Positions 41,601 through 54,403 are shown, counted from the stretch's first letter. The stretch: 64,000 nt of DNA from Lysobacter sp036697405 (GCF_036697405.1 NZ_JBAHWA010000005.1:62001-126000); one strand, 5' to 3'. Notes: generated from the sequence alone by a model not told the origin. Numbers and translations: made by a program.

Positions 41601-44348
41601 ATGAATGTCATGACCGATACCAGCGACGAACCCTTGCGCGCGGTCGATTTCGCGCCCACCGACGCCCTGCTGCGCGAAGACGTCAAAATCCTTGGCGCCC
41701 TGGTCGGCGAAATCCTCGCCGAGCAGCGCGGCCCCGGCTTCCTCGATGCGGTCGAGCGCCTGCGCCGCGCCGCGATCCGGCGCCGCGAGTCCGACCGCCC
41801 GATCGCCGCGCTCGCCGATGCGCTGGCCGACATCGACCTGGAGCAGGCCTCCGACCTGGTGCGCGCCTTCGCGACCTATTTCCAGGCGGTCAACCTGGCC
41901 GAGCGCGTGCACCGCATCCGCCGCCGCCGCGACTACGAGCGCAGCGGCGCGGCCGCGCAACCCGGCGGCCTGCGCGACGTGCTGCTGGCGCTGGCCCACG
42001 AAGGCGTCGGTGCCGGCGAGCTGGCCGAACTGCTGCCGCGCCTGCGCATCGAGCCGGTGTTCACCGCCCACCCCACCGAGGCCGTGCGACGCGCGCTGCT
42101 GGAGAAGGAACGCCAGATCGTCGGCTGCCTGGTCGCCGACATCGACCGCGGCCGCACTCCGCCGGAACGCCGCGCCGACCGCGAGCGCATCCGCCTGGCC
42201 CTGACCGCGAGCTGGCAGACCGCCGAAGCGCCCGCGGCCAAGCCCAGCGTCGCCGACGAGTTCGAGCACGTCGGCTTCTATCTGTCCGACGTGCTCTACC
42301 GGGTGCTGCCGGTGTTCTACGAAATGTTCGAGGAAGCGCTGCGCGAAGCCTATGGCGACACCCCGGCGCTGCCGGACGTGCTCGGCTTCGGCACCTGGGT
42401 CGGCGGCGACATGGACGGCAATCCCAACGTCGGCGCCGACACCATCGCCGCGACCCTGGCCGGGCAGCGCGCGCTGGTGCTGCGCGCTTACCGCCGCGAC
42501 CTGGACTCGCTGGGCGAACTGCTGAGCCAGTCGGACACGCGCGTGGGCATCGACGAGGCGGTACTGGCGCGGGTCGAGGACTACCGCTATCTGTTGCCCA
42601 AGGCGGCCGCCGCGCTCAAGCCGCGCCATGCCGACATGCCCTACCGCAACCTGCTCAGCCTGATGTCGGCGCGTCTGCAGGCCACCGTCGACGAGAGCGT
42701 GCACGGCTATCCCGACGTGGCCGCGTTCCTGGCCGACATCGTCGCCATCGAGGACAGCCTCAACGCCAATCAGGGCGGGCACGCCGGCGGTTTCGCGGTG
42801 CGGCGCCTGCGTCGGCGCGCGGAGTGCTTCGGCTTCCATCTGGCCAGCCTGGACCTGCGCCAGGACTCGGCCACCCACGATGCCGCGCTGGCCGCCGTGC
42901 TCGGAGACGCCGACTGGGAAGGACGCGCCCCGGCCGAGCGCGCGCGCCGCCTGCACGCCCTGCTCGACGGCAGCGCGCCGCCGCGCAGCGACGGCAACGG
43001 CGCCGCGCGCGCCAGCCTGGACGTGTTCCGCGCGGTCGCGCGCCTGCGCCCGCGCTACGGCGAGCGCGCGTTCGGGCCCTACATCGTCAGCATGAGCCGC
43101 AGCGCCGCCGATGCCCTGGCCGTGCTCGCGCTGGCGCGCACCGCCGGCTGCGTCGACGCCGCCGGGCGCGTGCCGCTGGACGTGGCGCCGCTGTTCGAAA
43201 CCGTCGACGACCTCGACGCCGCCGCCGATACCCTGCGCGCGCTGTTCGCCGACCCGGTCTACCGCGCTCATCTGGATGCGCGCGGCGGCCGCCAGGTGGT
43301 GATGCTGGGCTATTCCGACAGCGCCAAGGACGGCGGCATGCTGGCCTCGCGCTGGGCGCTGCAGCAGACCCAGGTCGCGCTGACCGCGCTGGCCCACGAC
43401 AGCGGCGTGCGCATCGCGTTCTTCCACGGCCGCGGCGGCTCGATCAGCCGCGGCGGCGGCAAGACCGAGCGCGCGGTGATCGCCGCGCCGCGCGGTTCGG
43501 TCGACGGCTTCTTGCGCCTGACCGAGCAGGGCGAGGTGATCCACCGCAAGTACGGCATCCGCGCGATCGCCCTGCGCAATCTGGAACAGACCACCGGCGC
43601 AGTGCTGCGCGCGACCCTGCGCCCGCGGCCGCCCGAGCCGCGCGAGGCGGGCTGGCGCGCGATCGCGTCCGAACTGGCGGCCGAAGCGCGCGCGCGCTAC
43701 CGCGCCCTGGTCCACGAAGACGCGCTGTTCCCGGCCTACTTCCGCGCCGCCACCCCGATCGACGTGATCGAGCGCCTGCGCATCGGTTCGCGTCCGGCCA
43801 AGCGCGCCGGCAGCGGCGACATCGGTTCGTTGCGCGCGATTCCCTGGGTGTTCGCCTGGTCGCAGAACCGTGCCGGCCTGACCGCCTGGTACGGCGTCGG
43901 CGGCGCGCTGGAACGCGCCCTGGCCGAACACGGCCGCGACACCCTGGCCGAGATGGCGCGCGACTGGCCGTTCTTCACCAGCCTGATCGACGATCTGGAA
44001 ATGGTCCTGGCCAAATCCGATCCGGCCATCTTCGAGCGCTACTCGCTGCTGGCCGCGGGCTTGCCGGAAGGCGATCTGCACGCGCGTTTCCATCCCGGCA
44101 TCGCCGCCGAGTTCCAGCGCACGCGCGAGGCGGTGCTGGCGATCAAGGGCAGTCGCGAGCTGCTGGTGGGCGACCACCGTCTGCGCCAGTCGATCCGCCT
44201 GCGCAATCCCTATGTCGATCCGATCAGCCTGCTCCAGGTCGATTTGCTGGCGCGCTGGCGCGCCGCCGGGCGCCCCGACGACGCCCTGCAGCAGGCGCTG
44301 GTGGCGACCGTGAACGGCATCGCCGCCGGCGTGCAGAACACCGGCTGA
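41601..44348 (+). CDS. ppc: Phosphoenolpyruvate carboxylase
   Basis: Anaplerotic enzyme of 915 aa making oxaloacetate from PEP and bicarbonate. Both active-site signatures are intact: VFTAHPTEAVRRALL (catalytic His) and MLGYSDSAKDGGMLASRWALQQ (Lys), along with FFHGRGGSISRGGG and the C-terminal VNGIAAGVQNTG. Length fits the family. A start at 41613 (second Met) is possible. It stands alone, upstream of the frm genes. Confidence 0.97.
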   Translation: MNVMTDTSDEPLRAVDFAPTDALLREDVKILGALVGEILAEQRGPGFLDAVERLRRAAIRRRESDRPIAALADALADIDLEQASDLVRAFATYFQAVNLAERVHRIRRRRDYERSGAAAQPGGLRDVLLALAHEGVGAGELAELLPRLRIEPVFTAHPTEAVRRALLEKERQIVGCLVADIDRGRTPPERRADRERIRLALTASWQTAEAPAAKPSVADEFEHVGFYLSDVLYRVLPVFYEMFEEALREAYGDTPALPDVLGFGTWVGGDMDGNPNVGADTIAATLAGQRALVLRAYRRDLDSLGELLSQSDTRVGIDEAVLARVEDYRYLLPKAAAALKPRHADMPYRNLLSLMSARLQATVDESVHGYPDVAAFLADIVAIEDSLNANQGGHAGGFAVRRLRRRAECFGFHLASLDLRQDSATHDAALAAVLGDADWEGRAPAERARRLHALLDGSAPPRSDGNGAARASLDVFRAVARLRPRYGERAFGPYIVSMSRSAADALAVLALARTAGCVDAAGRVPLDVAPLFETVDDLDAAADTLRALFADPVYRAHLDARGGRQVVMLGYSDSAKDGGMLASRWALQQTQVALTALAHDSGVRIAFFHGRGGSISRGGGKTERAVIAAPRGSVDGFLRLTEQGEVIHRKYGIRAIALRNLEQTTGAVLRATLRPRPPEPREAGWRAIASELAAEARARYRALVHEDALFPAYFRAATPIDVIERLRIGSRPAKRAGSGDIGSLRAIPWVFAWSQNRAGLTAWYGVGGALERALAEHGRDTLAEMARDWPFFTSLIDDLEMVLAKSDPAIFERYSLLAAGLPEGDLHARFHPGIAAEFQRTREAVLAIKGSRELLVGDHRLRQSIRLRNPYVDPISLLQVDLLARWRAAGRPDDALQQALVATVNGIAAGVQNTG

Positions 44349-44418
44349 TCCTTCCGTCCCTGCGTCTCCCGGCGGCGGCCCGCGGCCGTCGCCATGGGCG
44401 TTCGCGCGCGCCCGATCT

Positions 44419-44437
44419 GATACTATCCCCCAGTATC
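44419..44437. promoter_or_regulatory. FrmR-type operator
   Basis: GATACTATCCCCCAGTATC shows ATACT/AGTAT arms around a C-tract, the arrangement known for RcnR/FrmR-family operators, 37 bp before frmR. Autoregulation of frmRAB by formaldehyde is the expected function. Confidence 0.7.
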
Positions 44438-44474
44438 CTAGGCTCGCCCGCCGGGCGCCTTAGAGGCCGCCGCC

Positions 44475-44750
44475 ATGCCGCATTCCCCCGCCGAGAAAAA
44501 GCGCGTCCTCACCCGCGTGCGCCGCATCAAGGGCCAGACCGAGGCGCTGGAGCGCGCGCTGGAGCAGGGCAGCGAATGCGCGGCGGTGCTGCAGCAGATC
44601 GCCGCGATCCGCGGCGCGATCAACGGCCTGATGTCGGAAGTGCTGGAAAGCCACATCCGCGAGGAACTCGGCCAGGCCGTGTCCTCGCAGCGCACCCGCA
44701 GCGCCAGCATCGACGAGGTTGCCGCGCTGGTGCGTTCCTACCTGAAATGA
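44475..44750 (+). CDS. frmR: Formaldehyde-responsive repressor FrmR
   Basis: All-helical DNA-binding repressor of the CsoR/RcnR family, 91 aa. Pro2, Cys35 and His60 are present at the positions known from E. coli FrmR, where formaldehyde bridges Pro2 and Cys35 to release DNA. This, plus adjacent frmA and frmB, separates it from metal-sensing RcnR/CsoR homologues. The start at 44475 places Pro at position 2, as required. Confidence 0.92.
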   Translation: MPHSPAEKKRVLTRVRRIKGQTEALERALEQGSECAAVLQQIAAIRGAINGLMSEVLESHIREELGQAVSSQRTRSASIDEVAALVRSYLK

Positions 44751-44844
44751 ATTCGTCGCACGCTTACACGCTGCGTCCCGGCATCCGGTCGCAGTCCGTC
44801 TTTCCTTCCGCCTCGCGGAACGTCAACGCAGGAGTGTCATCCCC

Positions 44845-45966
44845 ATGAGCCGGGTCATCAAAAGCCGCGCCGCCGTCGCCTTCGCCGCCGGACAGCCCTT
44901 GCAGGTCGTCGAGATCGACGTCGAGCCGCCGCGCAAGGGTGAGGTGCTGGTGCGCATCGTCGCCACCGGCGTCTGCCACACCGACGCCTTCACCCTCAGC
45001 GGCGACGATCCCGAAGGCCTGTTCCCGGCCGTGCTCGGCCATGAGGGCGGCGGAGTGGTGGTCGAAGTCGGCGAGGGCGTGACCAGCGTCAAGCCCGGCG
45101 ATCACGTGATCCCGCTGTACACGGCCGAATGCCGGCAGTGCAAATTCTGCCTGTCGGGCAAGACCAACCTCTGCCAGGCCGTGCGCGCCACCCAGGGCAA
45201 GGGCCTGATGCCCGACGGCAGCTCGCGCTTCAGCTACCAAGGCCAGCCCATCCATCACTACATGGGCTGCAGCACCTTCAGCGAGTACACCGTGGTGCCG
45301 GAGATCTCGCTGGCGGTGGTCAACCCGGACGCCGCGCTGGAGAAGGTCTGCCTGCTCGGCTGCGGCGTCACCACCGGCATCGGCGCGGTCCACAACACCG
45401 CCAAGGTCCAGCCCGGCGACAGCGTCGCGGTGTTCGGCCTGGGCGGCATCGGCCTGGCGGTGATCCAGGGCGCGGTGCAGGCCAAGGCCGGCCGCATCAT
45501 CGGCATCGACACCAACCCGGGCAAGTTCGAGCTCGCGCGCCGGATGGGCGCGACCGACTGCGTGAATCCGAAAGAGTACGAGCGTCCGATTCAGGACGTG
45601 CTGGTGGAGATGACCGACGGCGGCGTCGACTACAGCTTCGAATGCATCGGCAACGTCCACGTCATGCGCTCGGCGCTGGAGTGCTGCCACAAGGGCTGGG
45701 GCGAGTCGGTGATCATCGGCGTGGCCGGCGCCGGCCAGGAGGTCAGCACGCGCCCGTTCCAACTGGTCACCGGCCGGGTCTGGCGCGGCTCGGCCTTCGG
45801 CGGCGTCAAGGGGCGCACGCAGTTGCCGGGCATGGTCGAGCAGGCGATGAAGGGCGAGATCGATCTGGATCCCTTCATCACCCACACCCTGCCGCTGGAA
45901 CGCATCAACGAGGCCTTCGACCTGATGCACGAAGGCAAGTCGATCCGCACCGTGATCCACTACTGA
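44845..45966 (+). CDS. frmA: S-(hydroxymethyl)glutathione dehydrogenase (class III alcohol dehydrogenase)
   Basis: Zinc-dependent cytoplasmic dehydrogenase of 373 aa that oxidises S-hydroxymethylglutathione to S-formylglutathione. Catalytic zinc ligands lie in ATGVCHTD and LGHEGGG; the structural zinc ligands are the four Cys in ECRQCKFCLSGKTNLC. The nucleotide site is VFGLGGIGLAV. The class III C-terminus DLMHEGKSIRTVIHY is conserved. It is followed directly by frmB (1 nt). Confidence 0.96.
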   Translation: MSRVIKSRAAVAFAAGQPLQVVEIDVEPPRKGEVLVRIVATGVCHTDAFTLSGDDPEGLFPAVLGHEGGGVVVEVGEGVTSVKPGDHVIPLYTAECRQCKFCLSGKTNLCQAVRATQGKGLMPDGSSRFSYQGQPIHHYMGCSTFSEYTVVPEISLAVVNPDAALEKVCLLGCGVTTGIGAVHNTAKVQPGDSVAVFGLGGIGLAVIQGAVQAKAGRIIGIDTNPGKFELARRMGATDCVNPKEYERPIQDVLVEMTDGGVDYSFECIGNVHVMRSALECCHKGWGESVIIGVAGAGQEVSTRPFQLVTGRVWRGSAFGGVKGRTQLPGMVEQAMKGEIDLDPFITHTLPLERINEAFDLMHEGKSIRTVIHY

Positions 45967-45967
45967 C

Positions 45968-46798
45968 ATGCAGCGCAGCGAAACCCATGCCTGCCACGGC
46001 GGCCGCCAGGAAGTCTGGCAGCACGATTCCAGCGTGCTCGGCTGCGCGATGCGTTATGCCGTCTACCTGCCGCCGCAGGCGCAGCAGCAGGCCTGCCCGG
46101 TGCTGTACTGGCTGTCCGGCCTGACCTGCAGCGAGCAGAACTTCATCACCAAGGCCGGCGCGCAGCGCTACGCCGCCGAGCACGGGCTGATCCTGGTCGC
46201 GCCCGACACCAGCCCGCGCGGCGCCGGCGTGGCCGATGCCGAGGGCTACGACCTGGGCCAGGGCGCGGGCTTCTACCTCAACGCCACGCGCGAGCCCTGG
46301 GCCGCGCACTACCGCATGTACGACTACGTGGTCGACGAGCTGCCGGCCCTGGTCGACGCGCATTTCCCGACCACCAGCGCGCGCGCCATCAGCGGCCATT
46401 CCATGGGCGGGCACGGCGCGCTCACCATCGCGCTCAGAAACCCGGGCCGCTACCGCAGCGTCTCGGCGTTCTCGCCGATCGTCGCGCCCGCGCAGGTGCC
46501 CTGGGGCGAGAAGGCGTTCTCCGCCTACCTGGGCGACGACCGCGAGGCCTGGCGCGAGTGGGACGCCACGCAGTTGGTCGCGCAGGCGCGCGAACGCCTG
46601 CCGCTGCTGATCGATCAGGGCGAGGCCGACGAGTTCCTGCAAAGCCAGTTGCAGCCGGAACGGCTGCGCGCGGCCTGCGCGGCGGCCGGGCATCCGCTGC
46701 AGCTGCGGATGCGGCCGGGCTACGACCACAGCTACTACTTCATCGCCAGCTTCATCGGCGAGCACATCGAGCACCACGCGGCGGCGTTGCGCGGGTAA
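45968..46798 (+). CDS. frmB: S-formylglutathione hydrolase
   Basis: Esterase-D-type serine hydrolase of 276 aa releasing formate and glutathione. Nucleophile Ser145 lies in SGHSMGGHG; the Asp is in LIDQGEADEFL and the His in GYDHSYYFI. The CxxxxFxxK-like LTCSEQNFITKAGAQ segment is family-specific. It completes the frmRAB detoxification unit. Confidence 0.95.
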   Translation: MQRSETHACHGGRQEVWQHDSSVLGCAMRYAVYLPPQAQQQACPVLYWLSGLTCSEQNFITKAGAQRYAAEHGLILVAPDTSPRGAGVADAEGYDLGQGAGFYLNATREPWAAHYRMYDYVVDELPALVDAHFPTTSARAISGHSMGGHGALTIALRNPGRYRSVSAFSPIVAPAQVPWGEKAFSAYLGDDREAWREWDATQLVAQARERLPLLIDQGEADEFLQSQLQPERLRAACAAAGHPLQLRMRPGYDHSYYFIASFIGEHIEHHAAALRG

Positions 46799-46850
46799 GC
46801 GCGCGGTGGCGCGGAGCCTGCGTCGGTAGGTGGCGCTGCGGAAGAGCAAA

Positions 46851-47033
46851 TCCCCCTCGGTCCCCCTTTTTCAAAGGGGGAAGACAAAAGGCAGGCGGAG
46901 CGTGCTGAGCGATTGCGCGCGGATGGAGTTGCGCGCGGACGGAGTAGCGCGCGGACGGAGTAGCGCCGCCCCTACGAAGAACGCCGCCCCTGTTCCCCCC
47001 TTTGAAAAAGGGGGGCTAGGGGGGACTTGCTTC
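46851..47033. repeat. Second repeat family: C-tract/T-tract inverted repeat, copy 1
   Basis: Arms AATCCCCCTCGGTCCCCC-TTTTTC and its counterpart CTTTGAAAAAGGGGG plus CTAGGGGGGACTTGC bracket about 110 bp. Each side also holds a local TTTTTCAAAGGGGGA-type hairpin. A second copy lies at 51297-51432. Direct GCGCGGACGGAGT units occur inside this copy (around 46935-46960). It sits between two convergent genes (frmB and 47055). It may be a MITE-like or terminator-like dispersed element. Confidence 0.7.
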
Positions 47034-47054
47034 TACTCCCAAGCAACCACCCCC

Positions 47055-47402
47055 TCAAGCCGCGGTCACGTCCCGCAACTCCCAACCGGTGCCGGCCAGC
47101 AGCCGCATGCGGTGCTTGAGCACCGTGCCCGGAATGGTCGAGGTCAACACCAGGTCGATGTGCAGGTCGTCCTGCTGCCCGTCGACGGTGGCGCCGGGGT
47201 CGACGGCGCCCAGCGCGGGGTCGATTTCGTCCGGCTCGGGCTGCATGGCGCGCCAGCGTTCGAACAGGCGATCGTTCCGCAGCGCATCCTGCAATTGCTC
47301 GGCGAAGCCTTCGGCGCTGACCGCGGAGAACGACAACGAGGGTTCGCTGCCGCGTGCGCGTTCGGCGTCGGGAAGGCTGAGGTAGTAACGGGTGGCCATC
47401 AT
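47055..47402 (-). CDS. Small conserved-looking protein of unknown function
   Basis: Protein of 115 aa, soluble, acidic in the middle, with no signal or membrane segment. It reads MMATRYYLSLPDAERARGSEP, later SAEGFAEQLQDALRNDRLFERW, and ends HRMRLLAGTGWELRDVTAA. I do not recognise a family. The start at 47402 (ATGATG) has AAGAGACG upstream. It probably stands alone. Confidence 0.65.
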   Translation of the reverse strand: MMATRYYLSLPDAERARGSEPSLSFSAVSAEGFAEQLQDALRNDRLFERWRAMQPEPDEIDPALGAVDPGATVDGQQDDLHIDLVLTSTIPGTVLKHRMRLLAGTGWELRDVTAA

Positions 47403-47742
47403 GGCGTCTCTTGCGGGAACTGGGCCTAGCCTAGGCCGGCGAACATGCGTGGTTTGTGAACGCCATGCGTCGATTGCGAGGCGTTGCGACGCCGGTCAGC
47501 TTGATCGCGGGTGGCCGCTCCTGCGCCCGCGCGCCGTTAGGGCCGCTTCGCCGTTGCGTATTTATTGCGCAGGCGGTCGATCAGCGAATACGCCCAGGGT
47601 CGCCCTGCTGCAGTCCCGCAGCAGGGCTTTGGATACGCTGGTCGACCCGGTGGACCCGGACGATGCCGAGCCCCGCCGAACGGCGGTTGCCGGCGCGGCG
47701 GATCGGCGCGCCGGGCGCCGTGCCGCCGCACCAGGCGAGCCT
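47403..47742. other. Intergenic stretch with a strong hairpin
   Basis: No supported gene. A perfect 10-bp stem (GCCCTGCTGC 47602-47611 with GCAGCAGGGC 47618-47627) is followed by TTTGG on the plus strand; on the minus strand it lies 116 bp past the amidohydrolase stop without a U-tract, so its role is unclear. Confidence 0.4.
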
Positions 47743-51201
<3,459 letters not shown>

Positions 51202-51296
51202 CGGGTCGGGTTCGGGTGGACGAGGTCCGAGCCTAACTCGCGCGGCCGCGCCGGCCCCGGGTCGAAAGTCGTGTGTGGGGTGTTGCGGGCCGCAAA

Positions 51297-51432
51297 AGCA
51301 AATCCCCCTCACTCCTCCTTTTCCAAAGGGGGAGTGCAAAGCAAAGGTTCGAAGGCCGCGTCGTTACGAATCGGACGGCATACCGCTCCCCCCTTTGAAA
51401 AAGGGGGCTAGGGGGGATTTGCTTTTCGCGCG
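51297..51432. repeat. Second repeat family: C-tract/T-tract inverted repeat, copy 2
   Basis: Outer arms GCAAATCCCCCTC and GGGGGGATTTGC, inner CCTTTTCCAAAGGGGGA and CCCCCCTTTGAAAAAGGGGG. It matches copy 1 at 46851-47033 in both ends but has a different, shorter interior. It lies between the amidohydrolase start and the DegV stop, 96 bp upstream of the amidohydrolase. Confidence 0.7.
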
Positions 51433-51464
51433 GACGCGCGTCGAAAACTCGGACGCGCCGCGCC

Positions 51465-52412
51465 TCAATCCTCGAACTTGCTACCGCCCTCGGCCGCGAA
51501 GCCGGCGGCCACGCCGCCCTTGCCGATGTTGACCATGCTGGTCAGGCTCATCACCGCCTCGAACAACTCGACGTTGTGATCGCGGCAGGTATCGCGCAGG
51601 CGCTGGTAGCCGGGCAGGCTGCGCATCTCTTCGAGCTCGCCGCCATAGCTCAGGCACATCGTCGGCGTCATCAGCCCGTCGCGCACGCGCTTGCCGCAGT
51701 GGTCGAACAGCTTCTGCGTCGCGGCTTCGAAGCCCTTGATCTTGGCCACCGGCCCGGTCTCGCCGCGGTTGCAATGCAGCACCGGCTTGATGTCCAGCAT
51801 CGTGCCCAGGGTGGCGCTGAGCAGGCTCACGCTGCGATCGCCGCGGACCCGGGTGCGCGCGCGGATGTAGTTCAGGTCGCGCGGGATCAGATAGCCCTGG
51901 GTGTGCAGGGCCAGGTTCTCCAGGCGCGCGCGGATCTTGGGCGCGCCCTCGCCGGCGTCGCGCAAGCGCACCGCCTCGACCGGCAGGATGCCCTGCGCGG
52001 CGAACAGGTTTTGCGAATCGATCACCCGCAGCGCGAACGGCGTGTTGTTGCCGGCGGCCGTGCGCACCGGCTTGTAGTCGTTGAGGATGGCGAAGCTGGC
52101 CTGGTTGGCGTTGTCGTAGATCGGGCTGCGCGTCTTCGTGATCGTCATGCAGAACACGTAGTCGTAGTCGATCGCCAGCTGGCTCACGAACAGATCGCGC
52201 ACCTGCTGCACCGTGAACGGCGTGGTCTCGGCCTCGAAGCCGCGTTCGGCCAGGTGGGTCTGCAGGAAGTGCAGGGTGGCTTCGGGGTTGCGGTGGTCGG
52301 TCAGCACCGCCTCCCCGATCCGCACGGTGACCGGCAGCAGATGGATATCGTGCTGCTGCAGGTACTCCAACGGCAGATCGCAAGCCGAATCGACGACGAG
52401 TCCGATGCGCAT
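51465..52412 (-). CDS. DegV-family fatty-acid-binding-like protein
   Basis: Cytoplasmic protein of 315 aa. The N-terminal GLVVDSACDLPLEYLQQHDIHLLPVTV matches the DegV fold, which in other bacteria binds fatty acids (FakB proteins that present fatty acid to a FakA kinase). The ligand-site segment YDYVFCMTITKTRSPIYDN has Thr where DegV usually has LSS. No FakA is nearby. The start at 52412 has GGGGGG upstream. It is longer than the typical 280-aa member. Confidence 0.85.
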   Translation of the reverse strand: MRIGLVVDSACDLPLEYLQQHDIHLLPVTVRIGEAVLTDHRNPEATLHFLQTHLAERGFEAETTPFTVQQVRDLFVSQLAIDYDYVFCMTITKTRSPIYDNANQASFAILNDYKPVRTAAGNNTPFALRVIDSQNLFAAQGILPVEAVRLRDAGEGAPKIRARLENLALHTQGYLIPRDLNYIRARTRVRGDRSVSLLSATLGTMLDIKPVLHCNRGETGPVAKIKGFEAATQKLFDHCGKRVRDGLMTPTMCLSYGGELEEMRSLPGYQRLRDTCRDHNVELFEAVMSLTSMVNIGKGGVAAGFAAEGGSKFED

Positions 52413-52520
52413 AGTCCCCCCCCGGGTGTTGGCGCCAAGACGTTTCGAATTGTGACCGGCAGCATACCCGGCATGCGACAAGGGCGTGTCTACGCCCCTG
52501 AACGCCTGGGACGGGGTCGT

Positions 52521-53150
52521 TCAGGCTTGGCGCTGTACCGCCACAGGCAGCGTGCCTACGCGCTGCATTTCGGGGTCGGCGAGCACCGCCGGGTCGCGCA
52601 GCGCGGCCAGGGCGAAGTCGTGGGCGTCGTTGCCCCAGAACATGTTGCCGTCGAAGGCCAGGGTGGGGACGCCATAGACGCCGGCGGCGATCGCCGCGTC
52701 GGTGTTGGCGCGCAGCGCGGTCTTGGTGGCTTCGCTGCCGATGGCGTCCTCGGCCACGCCCAGCGCGGCCGCCAGCGGCGCCAGGGCCTGCACGCTGTCG
52801 CCGGCGCGGCCCTGGCCCCAGATCCAGTCGAACACCGCGTCGACCGCCTCGGGGGTGCTGCCGGCGGCCACGCACAGGCGCAGCGCGGGCAGCGGATTGA
52901 ACGGATGCGCGGGCGGGAAGCGCAGCGCCACGCCCTCCTGGCGCGACTGCCACAGCACGTGGCGGTAGGTGAACTCGCGCTTGCCCGGGATCTCGGCCGG
53001 GCCCTTCTGGCCGCAGGCGACCAACACCGCGCCGAACACGATCGGCACCGGCCGCAGCGCGGCGGTGGCCGGCGGCAGCGCCTTCACCTTCTGCCAGGCC
53101 AGGTAGGAGAACGGCGAAATGAAATCGAAGTACCAGTCGATGGCGGTCAT
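52521..53150 (-). CDS. 2-hydroxychromene-2-carboxylate isomerase-like protein (DsbA-fold, GST kappa type)
   Basis: Protein of 209 aa. The opening IDWYFDFISPFSYLAWQKV and the GVYGVPTLAFDGNMFWGNDAHDF segment are hallmarks of HCCA isomerases and kappa-class GSTs, which use a Ser at the thioredoxin active-site position and glutathione as cofactor. The natural substrate in a non-naphthalene degrader is unknown. The next gene downstream in genome order is degV (108 bp away on the same strand). Confidence 0.88.
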   Translation of the reverse strand: MTAIDWYFDFISPFSYLAWQKVKALPPATAALRPVPIVFGAVLVACGQKGPAEIPGKREFTYRHVLWQSRQEGVALRFPPAHPFNPLPALRLCVAAGSTPEAVDAVFDWIWGQGRAGDSVQALAPLAAALGVAEDAIGSEATKTALRANTDAAIAAGVYGVPTLAFDGNMFWGNDAHDFALAALRDPAVLADPEMQRVGTLPVAVQRQA

Positions 53151-53160
53151 GTCGCGGCCC

Positions 53161-53565
53161 TCAGCGCCAGGCGCCCAGGATCACCCCGTACAGGATGAAC
53201 TGGAGGATGTGGTAGCCGCTGTCGATCATCCACAGCTTGAGGCTGCGCTGGGCGAAGGCGTAGTTGATGCCGAAGCTCATCGCCACGAAGAACAGGCCGA
53301 CCACGAAGCCCACCCCGAAGCCGTCCGCGGCGCCGGCGCCGGTGGGCAGCAGCACGGTGAAGATCAGCGCCGACAGCAGGCTGCAGACGAAGGCGATCGC
53401 GAAGATCCGCGCCGGATGCCGTGGCGCCGAATCCGGGTCCACCCCGGCCTCGCGGCACCAGACCTTCTTGAACAAGGGCCCGTACCAGATCCCGCCGAGC
53501 AGGAACGCGGACGCGGCCGCGGCGATCACCGCCAGCCAGTTGAAGTCGATGGTCGGAAGGGTCAT
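53161..53565 (-). CDS. DUF1761 family membrane protein
   Basis: Membrane protein of 134 aa with four hydrophobic segments. The N-terminal FNWLAVIAAAASAFLLGGIWYGPLFKKVW and the GFVVGLFFVAMSFGINYAF and WMIDSGYHILQFILYGVILG segments match DUF1761 proteins, whose function is unknown. The ATG at 53565 is used (an in-frame TTG lies three codons upstream). It precedes the HCCA-isomerase-like gene by 10 nt and is likely co-transcribed. Confidence 0.85.
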   Translation of the reverse strand: MTLPTIDFNWLAVIAAAASAFLLGGIWYGPLFKKVWCREAGVDPDSAPRHPARIFAIAFVCSLLSALIFTVLLPTGAGAADGFGVGFVVGLFFVAMSFGINYAFAQRSLKLWMIDSGYHILQFILYGVILGAWR

Positions 53566-53598
53566 GCCTGGCAACTCCGGAACAGGGACGGGCGGCTT

Positions 53599-54300
53599 TC
53601 AGCAGCCGACGGATTCGTAGGTGGATGCCGCGTGCAGCAGCTCGCCGTCCCTGGCGCGCGACGACAGAAACAGCGTCGGCCGCGATACGTTGTAGTGGTC
53701 GGTGACGTCGAAGATCAGGTCGGGCCGGCCGTCGCGGTCGAGGTCGCCGGCGAACAGCAGCTTGGGCGAGGCGTCGTCGCCGAGCATGACGCGGCCTTCC
53801 TCGCGCTGGCCCGGCGCGCGCATCAGCACCTGCTCGGCGCCATCGGGCGCGATCAGCAGCACCGCGCAGGCCAGCGCCTGCTGCTCCGGCTGGGGCCCGC
53901 ATTTCGTGCCGATGCGATAGGCCTGGCCGGCGTGTTCGAAACGGTAGTCCGGCAGTCCGCTCGCGCCGTCTTCCTGGATACGTGCCGGCGTCACCACGCC
54001 TGCGGCCAACCCCTTGCCGCGCAGGTAGGTCACCACCTGCGCGCCCTCGGCGTCCGGGTCCGGCTCCAGCGCGGAGGACACGCGCCGGCCGGTCGCCTGG
54101 CCGGGCTCGTCCATGATCGGGTCTTCGACCGCCTGCACCCTGATCCGGGTCGGGGTCAGCGAGGCCGCGTCCCCGGAGGCGCGCAGCGCCAGCCAGGGTT
54201 CGCCGTCGCGCGCGACCGGCTCGTCGCCGTGGAACTGCCCGGGCGGCTGCAGCGCGACGGCGGCGGCCAGGATCAGAGGCGTCAATGACAACGATGGCAT
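53599..54300 (-). CDS. Secreted protein with FG-GAP/VCBS-like calcium loop
   Basis: Protein of 233 aa with a signal peptide (LTPLILAAAVALQPPGQ region). The C-terminal half carries LLFAGDLDRDGRPDLIFDVTDHYN, a DxDxDG loop as in FG-GAP/VCBS calcium-binding repeats, and a Cys at the very end. The rest is not recognised. The frame extends to 54474 but the Met at 54300 starts the signal. The gene is divergent from the GGDEF gene and lies 33 bp before the DUF1761 start. Confidence 0.75.
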   Translation of the reverse strand: MPSLSLTPLILAAAVALQPPGQFHGDEPVARDGEPWLALRASGDAASLTPTRIRVQAVEDPIMDEPGQATGRRVSSALEPDPDAEGAQVVTYLRGKGLAAGVVTPARIQEDGASGLPDYRFEHAGQAYRIGTKCGPQPEQQALACAVLLIAPDGAEQVLMRAPGQREEGRVMLGDDASPKLLFAGDLDRDGRPDLIFDVTDHYNVSRPTLFLSSRARDGELLHAASTYESVGC

Positions 54301-54403
54301 CGGGGCGTCCCGCGGTCCGGTCCGAAACGCCGCCAGCATACGTCGCGCGGGGGCTTGTGGCGCGCATCGCCCGGGCCGACACTGGGCCGGACGCGGGGGA
54401 CCG

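Noticed and set aside
47565..47742. Possible coding continuation downstream of the amidohydrolase (a frame ending YSLIDRLRNKYATAKRP)
   Set aside because: It is in another frame from the amidohydrolase, has no start or ribosome site, and the enzyme already ends normally. It may be a remnant but cannot be supported.
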